From assembly GCF_000266945.1 (NCBI RefSeq), contig NC_018025.1, forward strand, positions 3,476,001 to 3,540,000: 64,000 bases of DNA, given 5' to 3'. Shown one piece after another: positions 1 through 9,453 of this stretch (position 1 is the stretch's first letter; every line of letters begins with the position of its first letter). Origin of the DNA: Desulfomonile tiedjei DSM 6799. GTDB lineage: Bacteria > Desulfobacterota > Desulfomonilia > Desulfomonilales > Desulfomonilaceae. A program made the position numbers and the translations under genes. The notes under the pieces were generated by a model. It saw nothing but the letters and a program-made list of their open reading frames with translations, was not told the DNA's origin and ran no database searches.

Positions 1-1
1 G

Positions 2-190
2 GAACATGAACTGGAACAGATCATGGCGGAAATTGAAACGTCGTCGGATGAGGAATTGAAACGTCAGGTTTACGAAGACGATGTATTTATTTTGTGTCTA
101 TCCTGCAAAGAGGCATTCCTTGATGACATCTACTCACATCACCAGCCGACGGCAACCCCCGAGAGCGGCAGACTGCACCTGATACATTGA
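2..190 (+). CDS. C-terminal end of an unrecognised protein (partial)
   Basis: An open frame enters from the left edge and ends at TGA 188-190. It encodes about 62 residues, acidic at first, with a CLSCK motif about 35 residues in and a His-rich tail. I do not recognise the family; the lone CxxC could bind a metal or be redox active. The stop overlaps the TTG proposed as start of the next gene, which suggests translational coupling. No start or function can be assigned from this fragment. Confidence 0.4.
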   Translation, partial: EHELEQIMAEIETSSDEELKRQVYEDDVFILCLSCKEAFLDDIYSHHQPTATPESGRLHLIH

Positions 191-1056
191 TACGAACTCT
201 TCTTTTCATTATTCTTTTGTGCACAAGCAACACGTTTGCCCATGGGACAGGAGTAGCAATGAGCAACATGAATACTCCTATGGAGTTGAATGCGTCAAAG
301 ACGTATCTATTCACATTTGCGCATCCGGATGATGACGTGGGAATCGCAGGCACAATGAGAATGCTCGTACGCAAAGGGGCAAATGTCCATTGTGTATGGG
401 CCACTTCAGGAGATTACTTCGGTCAAGGCAAAAAAAGAGAAGCAGAGGTCCACCACGCCATGGATATCCTTGGCCTGGACCAATCCCACGTGCACTTCTT
501 GCATTTTTCCGATCTCTCCCTGGTTTCCAAATTGTCTGAAGCAACCGCAGCTATGACTGAACTCATGCGAACAATCAAGCCGGATGTGGTGTTTTCGATT
601 GCCTACGAAGGAGGGCATCCGGATCACGATTCAGTGAATTTTCTGGCTGTCGAAGGTGCAGCTCGCGCAGGTCTTAAACCGGACTTATTTGAATATCCTT
701 TATATAACAGCTCTGGTTTCTTCTATACCTTCGGATGGCGGATCAATGCGTTTCCCGATAGCAATATTCCCGTGCTCCACATGAAACTGGACAAGGATGC
801 AGCGGACCGGAAACATCGTATGATGATGGTAGCGTATTCCAGTCAATGGATGTACATGGTCCCGGCACGACTGGCTACACCGAAGCATTTCCTTTTTACT
901 ACGGGTGAGCCGTACAGACGTATCCCAAAGGATCGCGATCATACTATCCCGCCTCATTCCGGGACAATCGGTTACGAGCGATTCTTTAACTCTTTTATGC
1001 GAACCTCATTCGCTGATTTTCGAGCCGCAGTTCTCAAAGCCCGGACGAATAGATAA
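187..1056 (+). CDS. PIG-L (LmbE-like) family deacetylase, exported
   Basis: 289 residues. Residues 1-18 form a typical signal peptide (short basic start, hydrophobic stretch, cleavage near FAHG), which supports the TTG start at 187 overlapping the upstream TGA. The PIG-L family signatures are present: AHPDDD at residues 45-50 and HPDHD at 144-148, which in the family supply the zinc ligands and the catalytic aspartate. PIG-L enzymes remove N-acetyl groups from GlcNAc-type sugars or related amides. Export suggests an envelope or scavenged substrate. An internal ATG at 259 would remove the signal peptide and is less likely. The substrate is unknown. Confidence 0.85.
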   Translation: MIRTLLFIILLCTSNTFAHGTGVAMSNMNTPMELNASKTYLFTFAHPDDDVGIAGTMRMLVRKGANVHCVWATSGDYFGQGKKREAEVHHAMDILGLDQSHVHFLHFSDLSLVSKLSEATAAMTELMRTIKPDVVFSIAYEGGHPDHDSVNFLAVEGAARAGLKPDLFEYPLYNSSGFFYTFGWRINAFPDSNIPVLHMKLDKDAADRKHRMMMVAYSSQWMYMVPARLATPKHFLFTTGEPYRRIPKDRDHTIPPHSGTIGYERFFNSFMRTSFADFRAAVLKARTNR

Positions 1057-1087
1057 TTGACAGTGTTTTTCAGAGGTCAAACGACGA

Positions 1088-1122
1088 AACTGGGGGCGGA
1101 GCCTGTGGCAATCTCCTGATCC
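1088..1122. repeat. Family D palindromic repeat, partial copy D1
   Basis: Partial copy of the GTGGCAATCTCCTGA half of repeat family D, lying just before the GIY-YIG gene. More complete copies follow that gene. Confidence 0.55.
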
Positions 1123-1166
1123 ATGGCTACGAATCGATGATTTCCGCACATTCATTCTAATACGTC

Positions 1167-1454
1167 ATGCAAAGACAATATTGCATCTACATCTTAACTA
1201 ACCGATACAACACTGTTTTGTATACAGGAATAACGCGTGACCTGAAAAAGCGCGTCCACCAACACCGTGAGAAGCTATCAAAAGGATTCACGAAACTGTA
1301 CAACATCGAAAAACTAGTCTTCTACGAATTCACTGATGACGTCCGGGCGGCAATTGCACGAGAGAAACAAATTAAGGCAGGTCCTCGGCAGAAAAAGATT
1401 GATCTCATAGAAGACATGAATCCTGACTGGCTGGATTTGTATGAGGAGCTCTAA
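1167..1454 (+). CDS. GIY-YIG family nuclease domain protein
   Basis: 95 residues, a single GIY-YIG domain. The IYI core lies near residues 7-9, YTGIT at 19-23, and the basic RDLKKRVHQH segment follows, with a conserved-looking RAAIAREKQIK helix near residues 61-71. This is the usual size of the free-standing UPF0213/YhbQ-like group, whose members are predicted nucleases of unclear role. The gene is isolated and is bracketed by family D palindromes (one partial copy upstream, three downstream), a setting that hints at a repeat-associated or selfish element. No clear ribosome binding site is visible; the ATG is the only good start. Confidence 0.85.
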   Translation: MQRQYCIYILTNRYNTVLYTGITRDLKKRVHQHREKLSKGFTKLYNIEKLVFYEFTDDVRAAIAREKQIKAGPRQKKIDLIEDMNPDWLDLYEEL

Positions 1455-2070
1455 CAGGCAGTCCCACTTGAGCCTTGCAGCCGAGCTATCTCTTCGTTCT
1501 GGTCAGGAGATTGCCACGTCGCTCCGCTCCTCGCAATGACAATCGTTAGTTTGTTCAATGAAATTAGATTCCGTTGAGGGAGCGAAGTGACGAAACGTCT
1601 GGAAAACTTCTTTCTTGTATCGGTTCTCGCCCGGGCTGATTCTTAGGTCAGCGAACAAGACTTGATGGCTGTCATTGCGAGGGCGAAGCTCGTGGCAATC
1701 TCCTGACGTTTGGCTGTAAGTCAAATGCTGGCCACAAATCCTTGAAGAAGATCCCACCAGGTCCATCCGATGGATGGTCAAACTCTGAAGTCGGTACAAA
1801 GGAGCCCGACAACCGAGCGATCTCGACTATGATGGTCAGGAGATTGCTTCGTTGCTCCGCTCCTCGCAATGACAATCGTTATGTTTTGTTCACTGGGATG
1901 AGATGCGATTCAGCAGAGAGGCGTCGCAGTGCGTCATACCTGTACCGATCACGTATCCGTGACTCAGGCCAGTAAATTCCCTTACATAACCGGATAATTA
2001 CCTCAAACATTATGAAATTGGTTGACTTCCCCGGCAGCGGGTGATAGCTTTACCGATCATTTTCTTATTT
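1455..2070. repeat. Repeat-filled intergenic region with family D copies D2, D3, D4
   Basis: No convincing gene. It contains D2 (about 1496-1570, minus orientation), D3 (about 1665-1710, plus) and D4 (about 1830-1915, minus). The consensus core is GTCATTGCGAGGAGC, then GAAGCGACGTGGCAATCTCC, a GC-rich palindrome. D2 and D4 share similarity well beyond the core, including CGAGC-ATCTC before it and CAATCGTTA-GTT after it, so the repeated unit is roughly 110 bp. Confidence 0.75.
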
Positions 2071-2086
2071 ATTGAGGAGTATGGAT

Positions 2087-3025
2087 TTGCGAGTTCCCGC
2101 CAGATTTCTGTCTGTGCTTTTTGTCGTGGTGATTACAGCCATTTTGTGGCCGACAATCGGGCTTAGTCAAACATTCAGGATCGGCATTCCTCTGAAGGAC
2201 GGAAAAGTTCTTCCGGCTTTTCTCTTCCTCCCCAGCTACGGAGTAAAGGGACGCATTCCCGGAATTATCTGTGGTGTGGGAGTGGGATCGCAGCATATTC
2301 TTCAGTACCAGGATCATTGCCGGCATCTTGCCGAGCGCAATTTTGCCGTTATTCTCATGGACCCGTCCAATTATCCTGAGAACCTGGTTCCTGATGCGTA
2401 TTCATGGGATCGCGGCGCAGGATACCTCAAGGGAAGCATAAATCAGGGCGTAGTTGCCGCACGGTTAGCTGTCAGCCACGAATGGTATCTGAATTCGATC
2501 AAAGCCGCAGTGGATTACCTGTGCTATTCGCCTTTTACAGACCCGACCAGGATCGTGATTTCAGGTTTTTCCCAGCCGGCAAATGCAGCGCTCACGTACG
2601 CCTGTAGAGACCCCCGCATCAAAGCCATCGTGTGGAACTACGGAGGATCTCCGTGGGTCATGCCGTACGATGTGCTCAAGTTACCGCCCGTGCTGATTTT
2701 TCACGGGGAAGACGACGACGTGTATGAAGTGAAATACGCGAAAAAGCTGGCCGCGGAGTTGCACACGAATGCCAAATACTACGAGGCATACATATACCCC
2801 GGCCAGAAGCACATGTTCAATGTGTATTACGATTTACGTACAGAAAACAGATATATGAGACCCATCATCCAGGAGAGTTTCGAACGTCTCATTTCGTTTC
2901 TGTACAGAGTCCTGGAGCTTCGACCGGACAAGAAGAAGCACGCGCCGAACTATGCCGTGCAACAGCATTTTCTGAATCCCAATTTCGCTTACTATCCTTT
3001 CGAGGCGCCCAAGATAACACACTAA
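2087..3025 (+). CDS. Exported dienelactone-hydrolase-type alpha/beta hydrolase
   Basis: 312 residues from TTG 2087, which sits 7 bases after GAGGAG (2074-2079). ATG 2081 is only one base from that site, so TTG is preferred although ATG 2081 is possible. An N-terminal hydrophobic segment ending near SQTF is a signal peptide. The hydrolase fold shows a nucleophile elbow GFSQP (the last position is Pro rather than the usual Gly), an aspartate in HGEDDD and a histidine in PGQKHMF. Substrate unknown. It converges on the next gene: the two stop codons overlap. Confidence 0.75.
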   Translation: MRVPARFLSVLFVVVITAILWPTIGLSQTFRIGIPLKDGKVLPAFLFLPSYGVKGRIPGIICGVGVGSQHILQYQDHCRHLAERNFAVILMDPSNYPENLVPDAYSWDRGAGYLKGSINQGVVAARLAVSHEWYLNSIKAAVDYLCYSPFTDPTRIVISGFSQPANAALTYACRDPRIKAIVWNYGGSPWVMPYDVLKLPPVLIFHGEDDDVYEVKYAKKLAAELHTNAKYYEAYIYPGQKHMFNVYYDLRTENRYMRPIIQESFERLISFLYRVLELRPDKKKHAPNYAVQQHFLNPNFAYYPFEAPKITH

Positions 3026-3822
3026 TTGCCCGTCAATTCGCCGACCATCAGACGCCACCGGAAAAGGAACCGGCAACGGGGCATGTGTTGGAATAGGCTT
3101 TCGATACTTCTTACCCGCTCGGAATAGTCTTTTCCCGGAAACAGACCTGCGGACATGGCGGGTACGGAGAAAAACTCCTTCAGCACCGCCTCGGATAGTT
3201 GAAAATCTTCATTCCACAATCGGTACGCTGGAAACATTCCGGCAAAAAACTGCTCGAACTTGCCCTGATCCACAGGCTTGCGGAGACTCACACCCTGTTT
3301 TGCCGTTTTCTCTGCAAGTTCGAAAAGATTGCGCTGCTTCGGATCGTATACACCGTCCATGAACGTGAGCCCGAGACTGCCTCCGGGTTTGAGAAGCTTT
3401 GCTGCACATTTGAGACTTCGTTCGTAGTCCGGGATCAGAAAAATAGAAGCGCTGTAAATCACTGCATCAAAAGTAAAATCGAAATATTCGTCGAGTCTTC
3501 CTGCATCCCCCTCTACGTAAATAATCCTGGAATTCCCTCCGGAAAGTTCCCTCGCTGTTTCAAGCATTGCCGGAGAATTGTCCAGGCCCCACACTCGCCC
3601 CTGGGGCAGATAATCGGCGATTTGCCTGCAACTGGCGCCGGTTCCGCATCCGACGTCAAGGACATCGGCAACCGCCGATAGGCTCATACGGCTTATGAGC
3701 GTGCGATTGAGCGATCTGAAGAAACCGTGCTTCTGCTCGAAAGATTCGTAAAAGGACGGACTCTTGTCGAAATTACTCCGCACGGCCGACTTGATTTTTG
3801 CGACTTTTGCGTTCTCGATCAT
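3022..3822 (-). CDS. Class I SAM-dependent methyltransferase
   Basis: 266 residues. The SAM-binding motif I is DVLDVGCGTG at residues 53-62, followed by an acidic strand end (WGLDNSPAM), a DAVIYSASIF motif IV region and a LLKPGGSLGL post-motif loop. These are hallmarks of the Methyltransf_11/25 type. The acceptor substrate cannot be read from the sequence. The stop codon overlaps that of the convergent hydrolase by a few bases, so the two genes share their 3' ends without an intervening terminator. Confidence 0.85.
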   Translation of the reverse strand: MIENAKVAKIKSAVRSNFDKSPSFYESFEQKHGFFRSLNRTLISRMSLSAVADVLDVGCGTGASCRQIADYLPQGRVWGLDNSPAMLETARELSGGNSRIIYVEGDAGRLDEYFDFTFDAVIYSASIFLIPDYERSLKCAAKLLKPGGSLGLTFMDGVYDPKQRNLFELAEKTAKQGVSLRKPVDQGKFEQFFAGMFPAYRLWNEDFQLSEAVLKEFFSVPAMSAGLFPGKDYSERVRSIESLFQHMPRCRFLFRWRLMVGELTGN

Positions 3823-3869
3823 GTTGTCCTACGATTCTTCAGTAAAAATAATCGTGTCACAAGTTGGGT

Positions 3870-4532
3870 TTACTTTTCTTTCTCACTTTTGGTGGACAGC
3901 GGCAGCCCTTCAGGGACAATCACGAGTCTTTCCAGTTTACGCTTGTAACTTGATTCACTGTGATCGTCACCATGTTTCCACTGACGAAGCAGGGCCTTGG
4001 CCTGAGCCTTGTCCAAACCGAGTATCTGACGAAGTTGGCCCATAGTTATGCATTCACGATCATATGCGTAACGGGCAAGGATATCCAACGGATATTCGAA
4101 CATTTCTTCGAGAGTTGCCTTTATTCCTGCACCCCTCAAGAATCCGTACAATTTCCTGTACGGTTCTTTTTCGTCATGCTCGGGCTGTACAAAATAAGTG
4201 GCAGCGCCTTCAATGAAATCCTGGCGAATGGGCGAGAACAGATCGATCACCCTGCATCCCTCAGGGCCCACTACCACACCATGAGGCTTGAACCCGGGTA
4301 TGACCAGCATGTCACCTGCCTGTAACGTGATCTCTTCGTCCGGAAAAATCAGGGTAACCGAGCCCTCCTGAACCATGGTTATCTGTTCGGATTCGTGTTC
4401 GTGGGTTGGAAGCGCAGTTCCAGGATCGAGAGAAAAATGAGTAACCATGAGCTTTTCACCCCAAAACATCTGTCGGGTGATGCTGGGATTCAACTGTATC
4501 TTCTCTATTTTTTTCCAGTTCAGGATTTCCAT
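3870..4532 (-). CDS. Cupin-domain protein with C-terminal helical extension
   Basis: 220 residues from the ATG at 4532, chosen because GAAGGAG precedes it by about 8 bases; a longer frame upstream has no such site. Residues about 30-105 form a single cupin barrel with metal-ligand-like HEHESEQ and a later GFKPHGV histidine. The C-terminal part (about 125-185) is predicted helical, with ITMGQLRQILGL resembling a helix-turn-helix or UPF0175-like segment, and it ends in a basic tail. It may be a small-molecule-sensing regulator or a metal-dependent enzyme. It lies just upstream of the methyltransferase on the same strand (47-base gap). Confidence 0.7.
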   Translation of the reverse strand: MEILNWKKIEKIQLNPSITRQMFWGEKLMVTHFSLDPGTALPTHEHESEQITMVQEGSVTLIFPDEEITLQAGDMLVIPGFKPHGVVVGPEGCRVIDLFSPIRQDFIEGAATYFVQPEHDEKEPYRKLYGFLRGAGIKATLEEMFEYPLDILARYAYDRECITMGQLRQILGLDKAQAKALLRQWKHGDDHSESSYKRKLERLVIVPEGLPLSTKSEKEK

Positions 4533-4960
4533 GTAAAGTGCTCCTTCGGAACGGTTTCTGACACCCACAAGAACAACAGACGATTCGCACACATCAACGT
4601 GAGATGTGTGCTTCCTGGATGCGGTACATTACATCAACCTCGCAGGTACGTGCATGCAACTTTCTCAGCAAATAATGCGGGGCTCAGAGTTAAGAACTTG
4701 TTTAGAATAGCCGTTGTTTTATCTATTTTCAACAGTTACGTCTGGAGTGGCCAAAATTTCGGACGCGCACGGGACAGTACGAAATGTTCTGTTTTGTCCC
4801 GGCCCATTCTGTAAATCATGTTTCAAGACTGGCAAAGCGCACTTGACGAACTCGCATCAATACACATTTGTTTATCACCGGGAATATACGGAGGGAGGAT
4901 ATCTCTCCGTCGTTTCAGGCATGTATGATTGCAGGGAGCCAGTTGCGAAAAAAGGCATTA
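4533..4960. other. Intergenic, nothing recognised
   Basis: Open frames here lack start sites, ribosome binding sites and recognisable protein character. I see no RNA gene or clear regulatory element, although the promoter of the cupin gene must lie here. Confidence 0.4.
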
Positions 4961-5051
4961 TGCCAATTTGCATTCAAAATCCCCCTATTCCCCCCTTTAA
5001 TAAAGGGGAGTTAGAGGGGATTTGCCCCAACTTTGAAAGCAAATTGGTATT
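4961..5051. repeat. Family C repeat, copy C1
   Basis: Ends are inverted repeats CCAATTTGC and GCAAATTGG. The interior has CCCCCCTTTAATAAAGGGG followed by GGGATTTG. The same design recurs at about 8185, 43473 and 56265, which makes this a dispersed MITE- or REP-like element. Confidence 0.75.
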
Positions 5052-5224
5052 ATGCATGCTGGTTGATTCGAGATGCCACCCGGAGCAGTGACCTGGAAAG
5101 AATCGCCTCTCTCTTTTGTGTTACTCCCCTTCAGTAGTATTCGGGTCAACTGTAAAAGCTCCACAGGGACTGCAATCATCATCGAGCTGAAGAGCTGAAG
5201 TATTTAAAATGTAAGGAGAATACC

Positions 5225-7816
5225 ATGCGAGCAGACAAATTCACGCTCAAATCCCAGGAAGCCCTGGAGCTTGCACAGAATACAGCAGCGAATAGGGGCA
5301 ATCCGCAAGTGGAGGTCGAACACCTGTTGCTCGCTCTTTTATCCGATGAGGAAGGGTTACCGGTCGAAATAGTAAAAAAGCTCGGAACCGATCTGGACAG
5401 GATTCGAAACGAAACCCTGAAGGCTGTGGAACGGCTGCCTACCCAAAGCGGGACCACGACCGCGGATCGGTATTTCTCGAATCAGCTTCGGGAGGTCCTT
5501 GAAAAAGCGTTCAAGGAAATGGAACAACTCAAGGACGAGTATCTCTCCGTGGAACATATGTTGATCGCGATTGCCGAGTCTTCCGGAACGCAAGCGGGCA
5601 AGATATTGACATCCCGTGGAGTGACCAAAGACAAAATATACGTTGTTCTGACGGATATTCGAGGGACGCAGCGGGTTACCGATCAATCACCCGAAGAAAA
5701 GTATCAGGCACTGAAACGATTTACCAAAGATTTGACCGAGCTCGCCCGCAAAGGAAAGCTCGATCCGGTGATAGGACGTGATGAAGAAATCAGGCGCATT
5801 ATTCAGGTGCTCTCCCGCAGGACAAAGAATAATCCGGTGTTGATCGGCGATCCTGGAGTGGGAAAGACTGCCATTGTTGAGGGACTCGCTTCACGCATAA
5901 TTTCGGGTGATATTCCGGAAAGCCTCAAGGGAAAACGGGTACTCGCACTCGATCTCGGTCAGTTGATAGCCGGAGCCAAATATCGAGGTGAATTTGAAGA
6001 CAGGCTGAAAGCCGTTTTGAAAGAGATCACCGGAGCATCCGGTGAGATAATCCTGTTCATCGATGAAATGCACACGCTGGTAGGAGCTGGAGCGGCAGAA
6101 GGTGCAGTGGACGCCTCCAATATGTTGAAGCCGCCTCTTGCACGGGGAGAGCTCAGGGCAATCGGTGCAACCACAGTCGAAGAATATCGGAAATACATTG
6201 AGAAGGATAAGGCTCTCGAGCGCAGATTTCAGCCTATTTACGTTGCCGAGCCTTCTGTCGAGGATACCATTTCCATATTGCGCGGCCTCAAGGAGCGCTA
6301 TGAACTTCATCACGGTGTGAGGATTCAGGACGCGGCGATTATTGCGGCAGCCACCCTTTCCCATCGATACATTACGGATCGGTTTCTCCCGGACAAGGCT
6401 GTGGACCTGATTGACGAGGCTTCTTCCCGGCTCAGAATCGAAATCGATTCCATGCCGACGGAGATCGATACAATCGAGAGAAGGATCATTCAGCTCCAGA
6501 TCGAAGAACAGGCGCTCACTAAAGAATCCGATCCGGCCAGCAAAGAACGGCTGCAAAAGGTAAAATTCGAGATCGAGCGTCTCGCCGACGAATCCAATGC
6601 TCTGAAAGAAGAATGGCAGAAAGAGAAGAAGATCATCTCCGGAATTCGTGAACTGAAAGAGCGACTGGAGCGAGCAAAAGTCGATGCTGTGAAGGCGGAG
6701 CGAGAAGGGAATCTGTCCAAAGCTGCGGAACTGAAGTACGGGATGATCATCTCGCTCGAAAAGGATATTGCTGCCAAGAACGAGGAATTGGAAAATCTTC
6801 AAAAAGGCGGAGGCCTCCTCAAAGAAGAAGTCGGCCCCGAAGATGTCGCGGAGGTCGTGGCCAAGTGGACGGGGATTCCTGTCTCCAAGATGCTGGAAGG
6901 CGAATTGGACAAGCTGCTCAAAATGGAGGAGCGGCTTTCCCAGCGTGTCGTGGGACAGCCTGAAGCTATCGTAGCTGTATCGGATGCGGTTCGCCGTGCA
7001 CGATCCGGTTTGCACGACCCGAATCGTCCCATCGGATCGTTCATTTTTCTCGGTCCGACCGGCGTGGGCAAGACAGAGCTGGCCCGGGCGCTCGCGGAAT
7101 TCCTCTTTGACGACGAGCAGGCCATTGTCCGGGTGGACATGTCCGAGTACATGGAGCGGCATTCAGTCGCGCGGCTCATAGGAGCGCCTCCCGGGTATGT
7201 CGGGTACGAGGAAGGAGGGTACCTCACGGAAGCAGTACGGAGACGCCCCTATTCAGTCGTGTTGTTCGACGAAATCGAAAAAGCGCATCCGGAGGTGTTC
7301 AATGCGTTGCTCCAGATTCTCGATGACGGCAGGCTCACCGATGGCAAGGGCCGAACGGTTGATTTCAAGAACACCATCATCATCATGACGTCCAATATCG
7401 GTTCCAGCGAAATCCGGGAGCTTGCGGGAGTAAGCGAAGAGCGGATGCGTCAACGGGTGATGGATGCTCTGAGAGCGCACTTTAAGCCTGAGTTCCTCAA
7501 TCGGCTCGACGACATTATCATCTTCCATGCGCTCACGAAGGACCAGATCAAGAAGATCGTGGATATCCAGATGAATCGCCTCAACAAAAGACTTGCAGAA
7601 AGCAAGCTTCACCTGGTGTTGGACGACGGAGCACGGGAACTGCTGTCTTCCGAGGGATTCGACCCTGCATACGGGGCTCGGCCATTGAAACGTGCCATTC
7701 AGCGGTTAATCGAGAACAGGCTGTCACTGGATCTCCTGAAAGGACGATTCCAACCCGGCGACACCATTGTTGCTAAAGTGGATGGAAATCAACTCGCATT
7801 CGATAAAGCTGCGTAG
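5225..7816 (+). CDS. clpB: ATP-dependent chaperone ClpB
   Basis: 863 residues, full length for ClpB. The Clp N-domain (about 1-145) starts [18 protein letters not shown]. The first AAA+ domain has Walker A GDPGVGKT at 208-215, a coiled middle domain lies near 410-540, and the second AAA+ domain has GPTGVGKT at 610-617 and the GYVGYEEGG pore loop. TAAGGAGA before the ATG sets the start. ClpB disaggregates heat-denatured proteins in the cytosol together with DnaK. No ClpP-binding IGF loop would be expected in ClpB. No CIRCE element is visible upstream, so HrcA control is not supported. A two-hairpin module follows the stop. Confidence 0.97.
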   Translation: MRADKFTLKSQEALELAQNTAANRGNPQVEVEHLLLALLSDEEGLPVEIVKKLGTDLDRIRNETLKAVERLPTQSGTTTADRYFSNQLREVLEKAFKEMEQLKDEYLSVEHMLIAIAESSGTQAGKILTSRGVTKDKIYVVLTDIRGTQRVTDQSPEEKYQALKRFTKDLTELARKGKLDPVIGRDEEIRRIIQVLSRRTKNNPVLIGDPGVGKTAIVEGLASRIISGDIPESLKGKRVLALDLGQLIAGAKYRGEFEDRLKAVLKEITGASGEIILFIDEMHTLVGAGAAEGAVDASNMLKPPLARGELRAIGATTVEEYRKYIEKDKALERRFQPIYVAEPSVEDTISILRGLKERYELHHGVRIQDAAIIAAATLSHRYITDRFLPDKAVDLIDEASSRLRIEIDSMPTEIDTIERRIIQLQIEEQALTKESDPASKERLQKVKFEIERLADESNALKEEWQKEKKIISGIRELKERLERAKVDAVKAEREGNLSKAAELKYGMIISLEKDIAAKNEELENLQKGGGLLKEEVGPEDVAEVVAKWTGIPVSKMLEGELDKLLKMEERLSQRVVGQPEAIVAVSDAVRRARSGLHDPNRPIGSFIFLGPTGVGKTELARALAEFLFDDEQAIVRVDMSEYMERHSVARLIGAPPGYVGYEEGGYLTEAVRRRPYSVVLFDEIEKAHPEVFNALLQILDDGRLTDGKGRTVDFKNTIIIMTSNIGSSEIRELAGVSEERMRQRVMDALRAHFKPEFLNRLDDIIIFHALTKDQIKKIVDIQMNRLNKRLAESKLHLVLDDGARELLSSEGFDPAYGARPLKRAIQRLIENRLSLDLLKGRFQPGDTIVAKVDGNQLAFDKAA

Positions 7817-7837
7817 GAGTGCGTAGGAGTAAGAATT

Positions 7838-7937
7838 GGGGAACCTTTTTGAAAAAAGGTTCCCCAAACCCTTCCAAAAACTTTTAACACTGAGACAAAG
7901 CACTCGTTTTTCTGCGAAAAACGAGTGCTTTGTCTCA
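7838..7937 (+). repeat. Family F double-hairpin module F1 after clpB
   Basis: Hairpin 1 (7838-7865) has 13-bp arms starting GGGGAACC with a 2-base loop. A 25-base spacer containing CCCTTCCAAAAACTTTT follows. Hairpin 2 (7891-7912 against 7916-7937) is a perfect 22-bp palindrome with a 3-base TGC loop. It could act as a terminator or 3'-end stabiliser. Related modules occur at 34059-34159 (plus), 34290-34345 (minus) and 43600-43710 (minus). Confidence 0.85.
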
Positions 7938-8016
7938 TGTCACAATTCTTGCAAAGGGCTCGGCGAATCACTCTCAAAAAGATGCTTTTCCTCCTACTCC
8001 GATTCTCGAAAGTAAT

Positions 8017-8148
8017 CACGGATTGTGAAGAACAACTCCCAGCAATTGGTAGCACCGGCCTCCGTGCCGGTGAACAATTCACCAAACAAATCAATCAGTT
8101 CTCGCCGGCAGGGACGCCGGCGCTACTGATTCTTCCCATTGCAGGCAT
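8017..8148 (+). repeat. Family A repeat, copy A1
   Basis: Left hairpin CACCGGCCTCCGTGCCGGTG, about 40 bases of AT-rich spacer, then right hairpin GCCGGCAGGGACGCCGGC. It matches the architecture of copies near 9900, 17340, 26800, 34190, 56425 and 59051. Confidence 0.75.
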
Positions 8149-8184
8149 TGGATTCCGTCAAGACTCTCAATAACTGCTACAACA

Positions 8185-8240
8185 AATTTAGAAGTCCCCC
8201 TTTTCTAAAGGGGGATTCAGGGGGATTTTTGTGGTTTGAT
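8185..8240. repeat. Family C repeat, copy C2 (short)
   Basis: CCCCCTTTTCTAAAGGGGG hairpin followed by a GGGGGATTTTTG tract, the core of family C without the long terminal repeats. Confidence 0.6.
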
Positions 8241-8367
8241 AAAAATCTGGCCTCACTGGGGGATTTCCGGCCGACTTTCCTGATGGTGCCGACGTCCTTG
8301 CTTGCACAATTTTGGGGCACACGCACTAAAGCATACGAATCAACCATTCAGTGGAACAATCAACATT

Positions 8368-8408
8368 TGTCATTGCGAGGAGCACAGCGACGTGGCAATC
8401 TTCGCGTG
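8368..8408 (+). repeat. Family D repeat, copy D5
   Basis: GTCATTGCGAGGAGC core followed by GACGTGGCAATCTTC. It overlaps any longer upstream frame of the following gene, which argues against using those upstream starts. Confidence 0.65.
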
Positions 8409-8464
8409 GAGAATGTGCTTTGTATTCACCATTCCACGCCCTTCATGCCCATCAGGATACAAAG

Positions 8465-8998
8465 GTGGAACAACCCAAGAAAGAATACGGTTTTACCAGA
8501 TTCGAGTGGCTGGGGTTTATCGTCATGGTATTCGCCACTTTTTGCTTCATTGGTTTTCCGCCTGCAAACCTGGTGGATTGGTTCAGTTGGCTGCTGGATA
8601 CATCACACGAGCAAATCCGTATTCCCTTAAGAGCATTAAGCACGTTCTTGATCTTTATCTACTTTATGACTGTCTTGAAGTATAGACGGCAAGCATTCCA
8701 CGACTTGGACCTATATCCGGCGTTGGTGAAAAGCAAAGGAGTCTCGATTCTGTCATTTGCTTCGGAATCCAGCGCCAGAGATGCCGGCATGCAAAGGGGT
8801 GACGTGATCGTCGAGTACGGTTCAGAGACGGATATTACAATCGAAAAGCTTTCGGCTATTACGGTAAAGAAGACGGCTGAAATAGGTCAGGTATCTGTGG
8901 TCTTCATGAGAGACGGCCAACGACTTTCAAAGATGTTGCCATCCGGATCTCTTGGAATTTCGGCGATGGATACTACCGTCAGCGTTCCTGTCAGATGA
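8465..8998 (+). CDS. Membrane-anchored PDZ-domain protein
   Basis: 177 residues from GTG 8465. The frame is open further upstream but runs through a family D repeat, so this GTG with an AGGATA site before it is preferred. Two hydrophobic segments (about residues 16-32 and 54-71) suggest a membrane hairpin. A C-terminal PDZ domain (about 85-165) contains SSARDAGMQRGDVIVEYG, the typical carboxylate-loop and beta-strand pattern. No protease domain is attached. It may tether or regulate an envelope protease or secretion component. Function unknown. Confidence 0.65.
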   Translation: MEQPKKEYGFTRFEWLGFIVMVFATFCFIGFPPANLVDWFSWLLDTSHEQIRIPLRALSTFLIFIYFMTVLKYRRQAFHDLDLYPALVKSKGVSILSFASESSARDAGMQRGDVIVEYGSETDITIEKLSAITVKKTAEIGQVSVVFMRDGQRLSKMLPSGSLGISAMDTTVSVPVR

Positions 8999-9115
8999 AA
9001 GTTGTGAGTCTCTAGAAAATTGACCGACACGATTGCACGAATGTGTAGTCATTCCTTGCTCTACGCCAACCCCATAATTACTCTTTCAACAAATGCTTTA
9101 GAAAGGATCATGCTC

Positions 9116-9376
9116 ATGAATATACTAATCCCTCTGATAGCGATAACCCTCATTGCGATACCGGTTGGAGGCGCCACAGTCCTCGCGGCAGATACACCGG
9201 GTATACCAGGCGTTTCTAATTTCGATATTAACGCGTGCTATGCATCCTGCGGCTGTCATTACGGATTGTTTGGAACGTGTTTCGAATGCAAACAGAATTG
9301 CGAACGTCAGTACTGGCGCGAGTTTGACAGGGCTACTTCCGGGAAGAAATCACGGGGGTACAGCAGTAGTTTCTAG
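9116..9376 (+). CDS. Small exported cysteine-rich protein
   Basis: 86 residues from ATG 9116, 8-9 bases after GAAAGGA; an ATG two codons earlier is too close to that site. Residues 1-25 are a signal peptide with an ALAA-type cleavage (TVLAADTP). The mature part holds six cysteines at 41, 45, 47, 55, 58 and 62 (CYASCGC, then CFECKQNC), suggesting disulfides or a metal site. Family not recognised. It is convergent with another small exported protein. Confidence 0.6.
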   Translation: MNILIPLIAITLIAIPVGGATVLAADTPGIPGVSNFDINACYASCGCHYGLFGTCFECKQNCERQYWREFDRATSGKKSRGYSSSF

Positions 9377-9397
9377 CCATGGCACTCAAATCAAATG

Positions 9398-9435
9398 AAA
9401 ACCGGCCGGAGAGTCATGTTGCTCCGACCGGTCTC
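9398..9435 (-). terminator. Hairpin terminator between two convergent small genes
   Basis: Arms 9401-9411 and 9422-9432 (ACCGGCCGGAG against CTCCGACCGGT, one mismatch). Read on the minus strand it is followed by TTTTC, so it best serves the minus-strand gene ending at 9454. Confidence 0.65.
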
Positions 9436-9453
9436 CCCCCCGGAAGTTGAAAG

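Noticed and set aside
1503-1975. Open frames in both directions between the GIY-YIG and hydrolase genes
   Set aside because: They are translations of family D repeats (HCEERSD-type peptides), not genes.
5051-5224. Possible CIRCE operator before clpB
   Set aside because: No TTAGCACTC / GAGTGCTAA pair is present. The GAGTGCTTTG seen after clpB belongs to the family F palindrome.
5891-7162. 423-codon open frame antisense to clpB
   Set aside because: It is a codon-bias shadow of clpB: no binding site, odd composition and no recognisable domain, while clpB is certain.
7891-7937. Retron or CRISPR-like repeat after clpB
   Set aside because: It is a single perfect palindrome without a reverse transcriptase, spacer array or repeated units.
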